Positions 8,526 to 18,172 of a stretch of DNA of 64,000 bases are shown piece by piece. Source of the stretch: Aurantiochytrium sp. KH105 (taxonomy: Eukaryota; Sar; Bigyra; Thraustochytrida; Thraustochytriidae); contig BGKB01000002.1 in the NCBI GenBank assembly GCA_003116975.1, positions 558,001 to 622,000 of the forward strand, given 5' to 3'. Every line of letters begins with the position of its first letter. Position 1 is the first letter of the stretch. Below the pieces are notes generated by a model. That model did not search any database. It was not told the origin of the DNA and saw only the letters and a program-made list of their open reading frames with translations. The position numbers were made by a program, and so were the translations under genes.

Positions 8526-10529
8526 TTAGAGCTTTGGCAAGGCTGCGACAAGGTCATCAATCAGACGACAATCACGAGCCACCATCTCGCGAAGGCGCCT
8601 CACGACCTTATCGTCCACGTCAACGCTCCCATGCGCAGCCATATAACCCGGTATAATGCGCTTACCACGCTGCTCATCCTTTTGCTTCGAAGTTGCCACC
8701 TTTTCCGAGAGCTCGCACAGCGCTTCGCGATACCAGCCCAGGACACTCTGAATCTTGTCCGCATCAAGTCCAACGTCAGACCCCTCGAGCTGGAGCACCG
8801 TGGCCGCGAGCTTCCAAACCTCCTGCGCGCGGCTCGGGTCCGACAACGCTTCCAAACGCGTCCCTGTATCCACATAGTCCATTGTCGGTTCCACCTCCGC
8901 GTAGCTGCCCTCCGCGCTCTGCGTCAAAGAGGCTTCAATGTCATCAAGCGATACTCCGGATTGACAGGCGCGCTCAAACACCTCGCGAGCCGCAAAGAAA
9001 CACATGAAATGTGTATACGCCTCAATTGCCTCCCGACGCGCGGACTCCGTCATGTAATTCTTACCCAGACCAGCAATATCACGGTCCGTGTAAATGTCCT
9101 TGCCGCCTGCAGCCCGCAATTCATCGCGCGCTGCGCGCATCATGGCGATGATTTGGGGCCGCAAGACGCGATAGCGGATGCGCACGCGCTTCGCCCTCTT
9201 CGCGCGGTCTTCGTACTTGAACTCGTTGCGCATGATTGCGTACATGTTTTGGGAAAGTGCCCACCCGGGGAAAACCTGATTGATGGCTGGACTTAGACCA
9301 TGACCTGCGCCTTGTGGACTACTAATCAATGAAAATGGCATGGTCAGACGCTGGGGCAAGGTCGTCACTCCCGTGGCTACGAGCGTGTACGGCGCATGCG
9401 AAAAGTCAGAGGGAAACTTGATGCAACACCCAAGACCATAAAAGACCCCCTCTCCGTGCCACAGCTCCTGGTCTGGGGCCTTGCCCGTATGGTTGCTTCC
9501 CACATTCGCGCCGTACCCTACATTGCCCTTGCCTGAAGGCCAGTAGCTGGCAATGAGAAGCGCCTGATGATGAAAGCCGACAAAGGGTCCCACAAGGCTC
9601 TCTGAAATCTCGCCTTCGGCGACTCCTGAAAACGGACCCAAAATCGACTCGAGCAACTTGCCATGTCTCTCCGCATGACTGTGAACGCACATAAAGGCCT
9701 TGTGTATCACGCTCTGACTGTCCACAGACACACTCCATTGTAGGATGGAGTCGCGTACATCAGCGCCAGCACGCACGCTCGTCGGCTCCTCTTCGCTCGA
9801 GAGAATCGTCGCATTCACCACGTGTGAGCCACTCACCTGAGCAAAGGCCCCTACAAAGACATCCGCAATGTACGCGCAAGAATCCACACTAGCATTGTCG
9901 TCAACGACGTTCCATGCAAGACGGATCGCGTCCACGTACTGCGAAACGATTTGCGCGTGCTGCGTCTGTAACGTTGCGTCCTCGCGCTTGCACGCCACGG
10001 CGCACGCCTCTTCAATATCCATTTCTGCATATATGGCAACGTCGCGCCCGCCCGTTCCGATCACAACGGGGAGCACCACCCCATTGCCAAAAGTTGACCC
10101 TAAACCTTCCTTTGTAGATGCTGCTGCGCGGCGCTCCCGCGTCACCACGCCGCAATGCGCGATCATGGCGCTCTTGCCCACAAAAGTCTCTTGCAATAGC
10201 TCGCAATGCGAAATACGAGCATTGTCCGCCACATAGCAATCTCGCAGCGTCGAGTGATAAAGTCCAGCTGGGAGCGCGTGCGCGCCGACCATGGCGCTCT
10301 CGTCAAACTTGCCTACAACATTTCGGCCGAGGAAGACGCACCCTCGCACGTTGCGCGGCGAGAAGTCCTCTTGCACTTCGAGACATCGATCCCAGCCTTC
10401 AGGGCCGCATGAATTCCCCTGCGACTCCAAGGCAAGCTTTTCTTCAGGTCTCAGCTTGCGTGTTCCGCCGCGCGCCACGAGCTCACGAACACGCGCCGTG
10501 TGTCTTGCGAGCTCGCTCTTGGAATCCAT
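8526..10529 (-). CDS. DUF4954 family protein (left-handed beta-helix type), bacterial-like
   Basis: A 667-residue protein. The N-terminal half has hexapeptide-like turns, such as RNVRGCVFLGRNVVGKF and VADNARISHCELL, typical of a left-handed beta-helix as in acyl and nucleotidyl transferases. The C-terminal half is helical. The opening segment RKLRPEEKLALESQG followed by GPEGWDRC and FSPRNVRG resembles the DUF4954 family, known mainly from Bacteroidetes and spirochaetes at about 650 residues, so the length fits. The activity of the family is not established; a sugar-nucleotide or acyl-transfer role is only suggested by the fold. The start at 10529 (MDSKSELARH) is the only ATG near the domain edge. 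The gene is intronless and may derive from bacterial transfer, but codon use looks like its neighbours. Confidence 0.75.
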   Translation of the reverse strand: MDSKSELARHTARVRELVARGGTRKLRPEEKLALESQGNSCGPEGWDRCLEVQEDFSPRNVRGCVFLGRNVVGKFDESAMVGAHALPAGLYHSTLRDCYVADNARISHCELLQETFVGKSAMIAHCGVVTRERRAAASTKEGLGSTFGNGVVLPVVIGTGGRDVAIYAEMDIEEACAVACKREDATLQTQHAQIVSQYVDAIRLAWNVVDDNASVDSCAYIADVFVGAFAQVSGSHVVNATILSSEEEPTSVRAGADVRDSILQWSVSVDSQSVIHKAFMCVHSHAERHGKLLESILGPFSGVAEGEISESLVGPFVGFHHQALLIASYWPSGKGNVGYGANVGSNHTGKAPDQELWHGEGVFYGLGCCIKFPSDFSHAPYTLVATGVTTLPQRLTMPFSLISSPQGAGHGLSPAINQVFPGWALSQNMYAIMRNEFKYEDRAKRAKRVRIRYRVLRPQIIAMMRAARDELRAAGGKDIYTDRDIAGLGKNYMTESARREAIEAYTHFMCFFAAREVFERACQSGVSLDDIEASLTQSAEGSYAEVEPTMDYVDTGTRLEALSDPSRAQEVWKLAATVLQLEGSDVGLDADKIQSVLGWYREALCELSEKVATSKQKDEQRGKRIIPGYMAAHGSVDVDDKVVRRLREMVARDCRLIDDLVAALPKL

Positions 10530-11062
10530 TTGCACTTGCCGACTCCTGCGGCCAGCCTCGTCCAGGGGCCCTCAGCGGCCTCAGCGACCGCGTTCGCGAG
10601 CGCAAGGCGCCGCGTTCGGACCGGCCCAGTCTAGCGCCGGGCACGCGCCTCGCGATGCGGCAGCGCACGCTCGCGCGCGGTCCTCGAGGCGGGTTTGGCT
10701 TGCAGCAATGTGCAACTCGGGTGATCGCTCGCTTGCTTGCTTGCTCGAAACCGCCGGTGAGGCCGAAACCGCTTGCAACGGGAACGGCCGTTTCGCGCCC
10801 AGAATGAGCTTGCAAACGATCATCGCCTGCGCGAGGCGAGCGCGGTCGCGCGAGCTTGCGCCGGACGTGTCGCGCGAGCACGTGCATCGCGCGCTCCGCA
10901 AGCGTGCGCTCCGCAAGCGTGCGCTCGCGGCGGGCCTTCACGGCGGCGCAGCGAGAAAGTGGCTGGCCCGAGGGGAAAGCGGCGAGACAGGGCGAAGAGA
11001 AGAGAAAAGCGATACGAGGCGGTCCCGCTCGGCGGCCAACCGTTGTGGATACAGACAGGGCC
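10530..11062. other. Divergent promoter region, GC-rich
   Basis: About 530 bp between the DUF4954 start (minus) and a short plus-strand ORF. It is rich in CGCGAG/GCGCTC words, with a small duplication of CGCTCCGCAAGCGTG near 10890-10925. Open frames here show only compositional bias. Confidence 0.5.
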
Positions 11063-11263
11063 ATGGAGACGGGCGCTCCAGTCCAGCTGACGGCGGAAGA
11101 GGCATCGGCGGCGATCGTGTCGCTGGCCGCTGTCCGTGCTCGGATTGACAAATTGTCTCGAAAGCTTGAGACCACAGCGGTGACTCTCAGCAAAGCCAAG
11201 GAGAAGCAGGATCGCGCCACCGCGTCAGTGGTGGGACCAGTTCAAGGCTGGTTCAGAGAGTAA
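11063..11263 (+). CDS. Possible 66-residue helical protein
   Basis: The frame starts METGAPVQLTAEEAS and ends VQGWFRE. The middle is a plausible amphipathic helix (RARIDKLSRKLETT). It lies only about 100 bp before the chaperonin-like gene, so it could instead be an upstream ORF in that gene's leader or the first exon of a longer product. No family was recognised. The codon pattern is coding-like, but the short length keeps confidence low. Confidence 0.4.
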   Translation: METGAPVQLTAEEASAAIVSLAAVRARIDKLSRKLETTAVTLSKAKEKQDRATASVVGPVQGWFRE

Positions 11264-11363
11264 AGGAAAAGCAGCCTGGAGAGAGACCAAGCGTTCCGTG
11301 TTGTTGTTGCTGTTGCAAACGTTTGGTCGTTCGTTCCTTAGTTTCCCTCTCTGCATATCTGTC

Positions 11364-12848
11364 ATGGCATCAAGCCAAGTCTCCACCGAAATTGCTTTGC
11401 TTCAACTTCGTGCCTTTTGCGAAACGTGTCGTAGCTTTTACGGACCGCAACGCTCCTGGAAGGCCGTCGTTGATCCGAAAACACAAGAAGCAAACCTCTC
11501 TGCAGACCCCATCGAGGTCTTGAGCGTTGCCTGTGCGTGCACGCGCGTGGGCAATTTGCTTCTTCGAAGCGCTTCCGATCATCGTCGGCAGTGCGGATGC
11601 GGAACTGCTTCCTTCCTTGCCCTCGCAAGGGAGTTGGCAGCACATCTAGGCTCGCTCTGCCATACCTATCAGCTCGCACCACATCAGATTGCTCGTGCAA
11701 ATCATCGCGCAGCCGCAGAAACCGCCACCATCATCAAGGGGCTCGTGCAACCTTGCATCAATGCCCTTGACAGCACACAGACTCTGCGCGCACTACGTCG
11801 TGGTTCGCCAGAGGACCAAGTTTTCGATGCAGCCGTACTTGTCGCTCGCAAACTCGACGCGCACAGACACGATCAATGGGATATGGGTGCGGTCCTATTG
11901 CATCGCGTGAAGACAGGATACGCGCGCTCCGTGCGCGTCTTTCCTGGGCTGATCTTACCAACGTCGCTCAAGGTCCTGCGCGCCTGGAAGCACGCACGTG
12001 GGCCCGTGTCAACGCTGCGTGTAGCACTTTTGAAGAACAGCTTTTCACTACGCGCTACTGAACTCGGCTCGCATCAGGCATCACAACTTGACCCTCTCAA
12101 AATCCTTCACTCTGGCGCTCGAGACGGGAGCGCAGACCTTGCTTCGCGAAGGACTTCCATTCTTGCTGCTCTTCAAGATGCCGGCATTCGTCTCCTCGTT
12201 TGCACGGGCGGCGCCGATGAAGCGCTTTGTATTGAGGCCGCGCCGCATCTGCTGGTGCTGGCGCATACGCATATTCGCGAAATCGAAAGTCTCGAGCGCA
12301 TGTTCACTGCACATATTTTTAGCGACTTGGAGCAGCTCTTGATGTGGGCACCGTCTGCGCCCGTGACATCAGCCCGCCTCGAGGGTCTCGACTCTCGGTC
12401 CTGGGGAGATCGCCAAGGCGCCGAGGCGTTTCTGCATATTGTCCCCGAGAACGATGCAAGTCCCGAGAAGATGTCTGGGGAAATCGTCCCTGCCAGCATT
12501 CTTTTTGCCTCGCCAATCGAGGCATTGCTTCAGGATATGGAGTCTCGGTTTTGGGCCTCCTTGTATCGATTGCGAAATGTCGTTCAGTCTTCGAGTGTTT
12601 TGCCGGGCGCTGGTAAGACAGACCGCAACGTCTCGCTGGGACTTCGCGCACTCGCACAAACCACGCAAGATTCCATGGTGGCGCTTGTTCTCCATGCGTG
12701 GGCAGATGCCTTTGGCGATCTCGCCGCGAATGTGGACGCATTCGCTGACTTGATGCCAGAGCAAGCTCAAGATTCGCAAGACGATCCGGTCTCCAAGCTT
12801 GCCGCCGTGGATGCCGCTGCGCGACTTTTGCATCGCATCATCTGCTAG
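11364..12848 (+). CDS. Divergent group II chaperonin-like protein (candidate MKKS/BBS6, BBS10 or BBS12)
   Basis: 494 residues from MASSQVSTEI. Two stretches echo CCT-like proteins: CRSFYGPQRSWKAVV near residues 22-36, at the place of the FGPxG motif, and HRRQCGCGTASFLALARELA near 73-92, where true chaperonins have GDGTT; here the Asp is not kept. A later segment, ILAALQDAGIRLLVCTGG followed by HLLVLAHTHIREIESLERM, resembles the apical-domain part where CCT proteins read 'gvnvvl..giddla..fl...i.avrrv'. Loss of the ATPase Asp is normal for the BBS chaperonin-like proteins that help assemble the BBSome at the ciliary base, which would suit the axonemal gene at the window start. The assignment rests on weak motifs; a different chaperonin paralogue is possible. 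Confidence 0.5.
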   Translation: MASSQVSTEIALLQLRAFCETCRSFYGPQRSWKAVVDPKTQEANLSADPIEVLSVACACTRVGNLLLRSASDHRRQCGCGTASFLALARELAAHLGSLCHTYQLAPHQIARANHRAAAETATIIKGLVQPCINALDSTQTLRALRRGSPEDQVFDAAVLVARKLDAHRHDQWDMGAVLLHRVKTGYARSVRVFPGLILPTSLKVLRAWKHARGPVSTLRVALLKNSFSLRATELGSHQASQLDPLKILHSGARDGSADLASRRTSILAALQDAGIRLLVCTGGADEALCIEAAPHLLVLAHTHIREIESLERMFTAHIFSDLEQLLMWAPSAPVTSARLEGLDSRSWGDRQGAEAFLHIVPENDASPEKMSGEIVPASILFASPIEALLQDMESRFWASLYRLRNVVQSSSVLPGAGKTDRNVSLGLRALAQTTQDSMVALVLHAWADAFGDLAANVDAFADLMPEQAQDSQDDPVSKLAAVDAAARLLHRIIC

Positions 12849-13477
12849 CAAGAAGCTCCGAAGTAAAAGTCTACTCGCATGGCTGGCGCAGCGCGGATTT
12901 TTTTAACGATCACGATGAGATCGAGTATAGCCAAGTGATAGCATCCGAGAAAATAGTGCATGGATGGATGACTTTTGCTCCAAAGCTCATTCCGAGTAAT
13001 GATCCGCAATCTCGCGGCGATGGGCAATCAAGACCGGTGTCGGTTCCATCGGGTTTCCCGCGAGCTACAGCCACGGTTTTAGCAAAGCAACACGCTAATC
13101 GATGATACATTTCCTTTCGTTGAGAGTGCGCTAATTGCAAGCGGGCATTTGTTGAGGAGGTTCATACAAGGACCTTTTTCGCCCAGCCAACGCTATTCTT
13201 CTCCCCGCACAAGGCGTCCTGCTTTGCTCACCTTTCTTCATCACGCCCGCATTGTCAGCTGCAACTTGAAAGTTGGGAGAGCCGCAAAACCTCTCGGTTA
13301 GTGGCGTCGCTACAACGCAACGCGACGCGACGCGACGCGGCACGACGTGCGTGCGTGTTGGGAAAGCCTTCGTCGCGCCGCGAGGGCGGATAGGCGCAGA
13401 GAGAGGCCGATCGCGAGGCGTGGCGTGGGCCGCCCTCGGAGCGAAACTGGCGAAGCGGCCGACCGGGGCGACGCAAG
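12849..13477. other. Intergenic and promoter region upstream of SmD3
   Basis: About 630 bp of ordinary composition. A short ACGCG repeat (ACGCGACGCGACGCG) lies at about 13320-13337, roughly 140 bp before the SmD3 start. No other feature was recognised. Confidence 0.5.
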
Positions 13478-13984
13478 ATGGCGGTGACGGGCCAGGGCGC
13501 GTCCATCGGTATCCCGTTGGCGCTACTCTACGACGCGGAGGGCGTGATGATCACTGTCGAAAGCGTGCAGGGAGACATGTACTGCGGCCTTTTAGATCAA
13601 ACGGATGACATGATGAATCTGCACATGAAGAATGTGCGCCGCACAGACTCCGAAGGCGACACCGTCAAGCTTGAACGCATGTACATGCGAGGCAGCATGA
13701 TCAAGCTCATCATCTTGCCAGACATTTTAGCTCATAGCCCCATGTTCAAACGCGTGCTCAAGTTCAAGACTACAAAGCGCAGGTACATTCCGCAGGGTGC
13801 GGGTACGGAGCGCACGGGCCTTCTTGCACCAGGCGCTTCTCGAGACCAGCAGCAAGATCTCGGACCACCTGGGCGGCGCGGCGGAGGCGGTGGCGGGGGC
13901 GGCAGGAACGGCGGGCGACAGGGCGGACGTGATAGGCATGGTGGGCGATATGGCGGCGGCGGCGGCGGTGGATTTCGACGATGA
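13478..13984 (+). CDS. SNRPD3: Small nuclear ribonucleoprotein SmD3
   Basis: 168 residues. The Sm1 motif is seen at about 12-45 (IPLALLYDAEGVMITVES, then GDMYCGLLDQTDDMMN), and the Sm2 motif is the diagnostic MYMRGSMIKLIILPD near 69-83. SmD3 is part of the heptameric Sm ring on U1, U2, U4 and U5 snRNAs. The tail from about residue 127 is Gly/Arg-rich with RGG-like repeats, the usual site of arginine dimethylation and SMN-type binding; it is longer than in animals. The ATG at 13478 begins MAVTGQGASIGIP, close to the family start. Presence of this gene agrees with the spliceosomal introns found elsewhere in the window. Confidence 0.95.
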   Translation: MAVTGQGASIGIPLALLYDAEGVMITVESVQGDMYCGLLDQTDDMMNLHMKNVRRTDSEGDTVKLERMYMRGSMIKLIILPDILAHSPMFKRVLKFKTTKRRYIPQGAGTERTGLLAPGASRDQQQDLGPPGRRGGGGGGGGRNGGRQGGRDRHGGRYGGGGGGGFRR

Positions 13985-14538
13985 ACATCTTTATCTTTGC
14001 TTTTCTTCAGGTCGTCTTCAAGTTTTGATTAGCTTCAAAAGCTGTCCCGGCCTTTGCCAGCGCGAGGATAGCTTTGCGCCCTGTCGAAAATGTTTCCGCA
14101 GAACTCAAAGTCCACCCTGAAGAGGTTGATTGCGTAGTTTGCTCGACCACCGCCTTCCATTTTGCCGACTGCACAGACAAAGTCTCCGTCCTTTTATCAT
14201 CCAGAACACGCATCGCTTTTCACCTCAAGCTGACACCGCGTTTCGACGACACTCGTCTTGTTATCGGGACCAAAAGTCGATAAACAATGGTAGGCCGAGG
14301 ACCCTTTCCGAAACCAATATAACGTATACACACTAACACCAAACAGGAAGACTTTTCTTTCTTGGAGGGAGGGGATCTGAACTTTTTGCAAAAGTCACAG
14401 TAGAAAGCTCTACAGTAAAAGGTCATAAAATGCGATCAATCCTTGCAAGCATAATACCTCTTTGTTTCAAAGGAGAACCAACGTACTGGTATTTGCTCAG
14501 GAGGAAATTTCAGGAGATTTCGAACAAAATCTAGCTTA
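13985..14538. other. Convergent 3' intergenic stretch
   Basis: About 550 bp between SmD3 and the channel gene, lower in GC than the coding parts. No RNA gene or repeat was recognised. Confidence 0.5.
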
Positions 14539-16704
14539 TTACTCATCAACTACCTTTGCGACCTCGGTCGGTGGCATCAGCTTTGTCTCACTACTTTTTT
14601 CGAACACGACGTCTTTATTGTTGTCGTCAAGACTTGTCATCGCAGCTTCTGATGGTTTCATTGGGACTGCAGCGATTGAATCGCTCGACTTGCTATCGGG
14701 CTCGGGCGTGACCGCTACCGCGCTTCGCGATAAAATGCGCTGTTTCTGGACACTTTGATGCACATCCAAAAGCACGGATATGACAACATTTGCAGCAATG
14801 AGCGTCCCCCACAAATAAAAGAGGAAAAAGTGCAAAAGGCCAGCCCACCCTGAGACAATGTAAAATTGCGTGGTGAACTGTTGCACGTTGTTCCCGTAGA
14901 GCGCCATGAAAAGCGTGTACATGCCGCCGAAAACGGTGTTAAAGTTCATTGTAAAAAGCGCCCCGACGGAATCGTCGGCCAGGTCTTCATTTGAGGTCAA
15001 TATTTGTCCACGATGGATGGAAACACCGATCACGGACCACGAATACATTGCGCAAAAGAGGGCGAGCACGAGATTCGTCATGGCCGGTGCTACCTGCGCC
15101 ATGATGCGAAATGTAAGATCCATGGAAGGAACAATGCGAATTGCGTCCAAAGCCTGCAGCAGAAGCAAAGAGTGAAACTCAAAGTGTAGCGACCGGAGAC
15201 GCACTTCTTCGCGAAAGCAAGCGTGAAAAAGAGTCACCGTTATTGCAAGAGTCGTGAGAACGTATCGCATCAGAACAGCGCTCTGCCACAATGAAAAGGG
15301 CCGAGGCGGAGTCATATAGACAATCAAGGCCATGAGTAGGTCTGCCAGGTATGCAATCGTGATCACCAAAAGCGCCAAATCTGCTACGGGAGACGTCGAG
15401 CCCACAAGACCAGACTCGCTCTCTCCAACCGTCTCGTGCGAACCAAGGAGCAAAAAGGCGTTCAAGGCAGCAGCCACACGAAAGAGCCCGACACTGACTC
15501 TATTCTCGAGAGTCCAACGCAACGCGCCAACGATGCGATGAGCCCGGGCGTCTCGCGATTGCACTGCATAGTGTTGCAAGATCATGCGAGCAAGCTCTTC
15601 GGATGAAAACTCCTTTGTTTCGGAAACCTGAAAGAGTCGAAATCCGCCAAAGCGAAAAATATGCATACTGGTGTTGAGACGAGCAATCCTCTCGCCCAGT
15701 AACGCTTGATCTCCCTCTTGCAACATGGACAAGAGATCGTTTGCGCGGGAGCGGATAAATTGCTCGCGCCTTTTCTTGTCAATCTCCACCATCTCCCCAA
15801 ACTCGTCAAAGACAACTGCAGTGACGACCTGGATGAGGTAAAAGGTCTGAAGGATTGTAAAGACGACCCAGTAAAATGCCCAAAAGTGTCCATCCTTGTA
15901 GCCTGGAAGGCCGATCTGGTCGCCTGGCTCAGGGCCATTATCCCCAAAGGCCCACCAAAAGGTTGTGAGCACACTTTCGTAAAGAGACTCAAACCCATTG
16001 CCTTCGAGCCCGTAGTCCGCGCCTGGCACGGCGTCATCGAGAACAAGGACTCTACCAAAAAGGGCAAATACACATGCAACGAGAAGAACAACCACAAAGA
16101 CCCCTGTCACACGCGGGATGAGCGCAACGAGAATTACAAGCGCCCGACGAACGTCTGGAAAGAGATGCAGAAAAGGGACCGGACGGAGGAGCGCTCGGGC
16201 CACCCAAAAGGCGTGCGCAACGAGAATACGCTCGCCCTCTTCGGGACGAAGTTTGGAAAGCGTGAAAATGTGCGCAAGAAGTGTCACCGCACACAATACG
16301 AGAGCAAGCCCTACGCCCATCAACCACATGTCGGATAGCAGCATGCGACGACCTTTGTACTTGATTTGAATGGCATAGCCAATAATTAAGACAGCAATGA
16401 CCAGGGTTTCGGACGCCTGGACGCTTCGTTCGGCATGTGATATCGTGCATTTGTCGGCGTACGAAGCTCGAGGCGAGCAGTCGTAAAGTCCGTCCCAGCC
16501 AGCCAAGAGCATGAGACCCATGGCCGCAGCCTTGAGTAGAGCCTGCACTGGCCAGGACCAGTAAATGAATCTCCATTTCAGCGCCGAGGGTGTGCCTAGG
16601 TGACTGTCTGTGTGACCACGCCAGATGTCGAGACCGAGATGTGCTGCGCCATCCATCTCGGCGTGACCCATGTTTGCAAAGGCTCTCAGCATTCTCGAGG
16701 TCAT
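14539..16704 (-). CDS. Two-repeat voltage-gated cation channel (two-pore channel-like)
   Basis: From MTSRMLRAFANMGH this gives 721 residues with two six-helix ion-transport repeats. Repeat 1 covers about residues 40-330. Its S4-like helix is FWVARALLRPVPF with DVRRALVILVALIPRV, the pore region is ESVLTTFWWAFGD, and S6 is YLIQVVTAVVFDEFGEM. Repeat 2 has an S4-like RIVPSMDLTFRIMAQV and a pore region TMNFNTVFGGMYTLF, ending in the S6 helix LWGTLIAANVVISVLLD. Two repeats and about 720-780 residues fit TPC channels of vacuole or endolysosome membranes (Ca2+/Na+ release), rather than four-repeat channels. The 5' end is uncertain: frame is open upstream to 16884, but only from a TTG codon, and a GTAAGA donor-like site at about 16774-16779 allows a small upstream exon starting at an ATG at 16874. 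Confidence 0.7.
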   Translation of the reverse strand: MTSRMLRAFANMGHAEMDGAAHLGLDIWRGHTDSHLGTPSALKWRFIYWSWPVQALLKAAAMGLMLLAGWDGLYDCSPRASYADKCTISHAERSVQASETLVIAVLIIGYAIQIKYKGRRMLLSDMWLMGVGLALVLCAVTLLAHIFTLSKLRPEEGERILVAHAFWVARALLRPVPFLHLFPDVRRALVILVALIPRVTGVFVVVLLVACVFALFGRVLVLDDAVPGADYGLEGNGFESLYESVLTTFWWAFGDNGPEPGDQIGLPGYKDGHFWAFYWVVFTILQTFYLIQVVTAVVFDEFGEMVEIDKKRREQFIRSRANDLLSMLQEGDQALLGERIARLNTSMHIFRFGGFRLFQVSETKEFSSEELARMILQHYAVQSRDARAHRIVGALRWTLENRVSVGLFRVAAALNAFLLLGSHETVGESESGLVGSTSPVADLALLVITIAYLADLLMALIVYMTPPRPFSLWQSAVLMRYVLTTLAITVTLFHACFREEVRLRSLHFEFHSLLLLQALDAIRIVPSMDLTFRIMAQVAPAMTNLVLALFCAMYSWSVIGVSIHRGQILTSNEDLADDSVGALFTMNFNTVFGGMYTLFMALYGNNVQQFTTQFYIVSGWAGLLHFFLFYLWGTLIAANVVISVLLDVHQSVQKQRILSRSAVAVTPEPDSKSSDSIAAVPMKPSEAAMTSLDDNNKDVVFEKSSETKLMPPTEVAKVVDE

Positions 16705-17211
16705 TTTGGAGCCTTGTTGTCGCCCCCCTCCCTCCCTTTTTGAAAAAGGGAGGGGAATGAATGCACGCATTCTTACCTCAAGGCTTGCTCCGCGTGACCG
16801 TTTCGCCTTCGTGACAAGGTGTTCCCTTTGTTCCCATATGATGAATCCTGGTGTTCTTGTGCTTTTTTCCCCATCTACAGGCAAACTTGCTGCCGCTTTC
16901 TGTATTTGCGCAAGTGCTGCTTACAATGTACACAGCATTGCCCGAATGTTTAAGACCATAGCGATGCTCTCTTGGCGAGATTATGACGATGGCTGAGTTT
17001 CAACAGGAAGGATCGAGCATTTTGGAAGAGAAGAAGAAAAAGAAGAAGAAAAGAGATCCACACCGAGAGCACGTGAGCACTCTGTTTGTGTACGGGCACG
17101 TCAAAAGTACGGGTCTACGTTTGGAAAAGGAAAGTGCGCAGAGCCATACGTCTGTGCGTGTACATGCTGACGAACTGCGCTTGATGCGACGTGGCGAATG
17201 ATACGGTGTTG
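16705..17211. other. 5' region of the channel gene
   Basis: Contains the palindrome listed below, a possible upstream exon of the channel on the minus strand (16777-16874), and an (AAGAAG)n-like purine tract at 17025-17055. No other gene was seen. Confidence 0.4.
16730..16754. repeat. 25-bp perfect palindrome with 12-bp arms
   Basis: A CCCTCCCTTTTT arm and its exact complement, separated by one G at 16742. It sits 26 bp upstream of the chosen channel start, in the 5' leader or a possible intron, and could fold as a strong hairpin or cruciform. Confidence 0.85.
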
Positions 17212-17904
17212 TCAAGATAAAGAAGCTCGTGCCTGGGTTGCTATATCGACAGCACGTGAAAGCTCTTCGACCAGCAAAGCAAGTTTCGCTGGGTCCGAAG
17301 AAAATATAATGGGTACTTCGTTTACCATGTTGATTGAAACGAGTCCGTTTCTCGTTACGGGCAGCTTTTGGTCCTGATCGCTCGTCTTGTCGTCGTTATC
17401 GATCGTCATCTCCGCTGTGTTGACCACGTTTGCCTCGTCCGGAACAATCACATTCGCAGGAGATTCGGGATGAGGCCGACCAAGGCGTAGAATAGACTGC
17501 CTTGCGGCGCTGCATAGTCTCTCCCAATGTTCATCAACAACCGCCTCGAGCTCATCCGCACCGGCCTTGCTCAGGCCGAGTTGGGTCAGCTCGTTAATAA
17601 GTCGCGAGCCCCGAACTTCATACTTGACACTGTTTGTTACAAGAAATTCCACCACGCCCAGAGCAGCCTCAAGTTCTGTCCGGGAGGAAAAGGCCAGGGC
17701 GTCTTGCAGAGCCGCAGTCTCGCCTACAGTATCCATTATTGATCCATGGCCCGCGGCTGTCACGCCAGCGGCCTCGAGGTTTCGCGCCGCGCATACTGCG
17801 AGCTTTGCGAGGGTACCTGGCGCCACCGCCAGCGCGCCGACACGCGAGGTCTGAGCAAGCACCCAGTCGGGCGCGTCAAGCCCTCCGCACACGCGAAATT
17901 TCAT
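17212..17904 (-). CDS. COMMD4: COMM domain-containing protein 4
   Basis: 230 residues starting MKFRVCGGLDAPDWVLAQ, which matches the unusually conserved COMMD4 opening (M(R/K)FRFCGxLDxPDWVLAE). The helical N-terminal domain continues through TELEAALGVVEFLVTNSVKY and SRLINELTQLGLSKAGADEL. The C-terminal COMM domain ends FSSDPAKLALLVEELSRAVD. A polar insert of about 40 residues (about 140-180) separates the two parts and is longer than in animals. COMMD proteins form the ten-member ring of the Commander/CCC complex in endosomal retrieval of membrane cargo. The frame is open upstream of 17904, but the conserved start makes this Met clear. Confidence 0.9.
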   Translation of the reverse strand: MKFRVCGGLDAPDWVLAQTSRVGALAVAPGTLAKLAVCAARNLEAAGVTAAGHGSIMDTVGETAALQDALAFSSRTELEAALGVVEFLVTNSVKYEVRGSRLINELTQLGLSKAGADELEAVVDEHWERLCSAARQSILRLGRPHPESPANVIVPDEANVVNTAEMTIDNDDKTSDQDQKLPVTRNGLVSINMVNEVPIIFSSDPAKLALLVEELSRAVDIATQARASLS

Positions 17905-18172
17905 CGTTTGCTTTTTGACAAGCACGGCGGGAGAAAAAAAGATCCGCATGGACCAGCCAAACAAAATTTGCAGGATTCTGGTGTTCTTGCCGTGGAGTTC
18001 ATGCTTGAAGCGTAGGCATATTGGGGTCGTGCTCAAAGTCCGTCACCTTCCTTGACACTCTCATCGGCATCGTCATCGTCATTGTCTCATGGTCCATAGC
18101 TAGGAAATCGATACAAGACGCATGAAGTAGGCCTAGCCGCCGCTAGCAAAAAAAAAAGAAAAAAAAAAGAAT

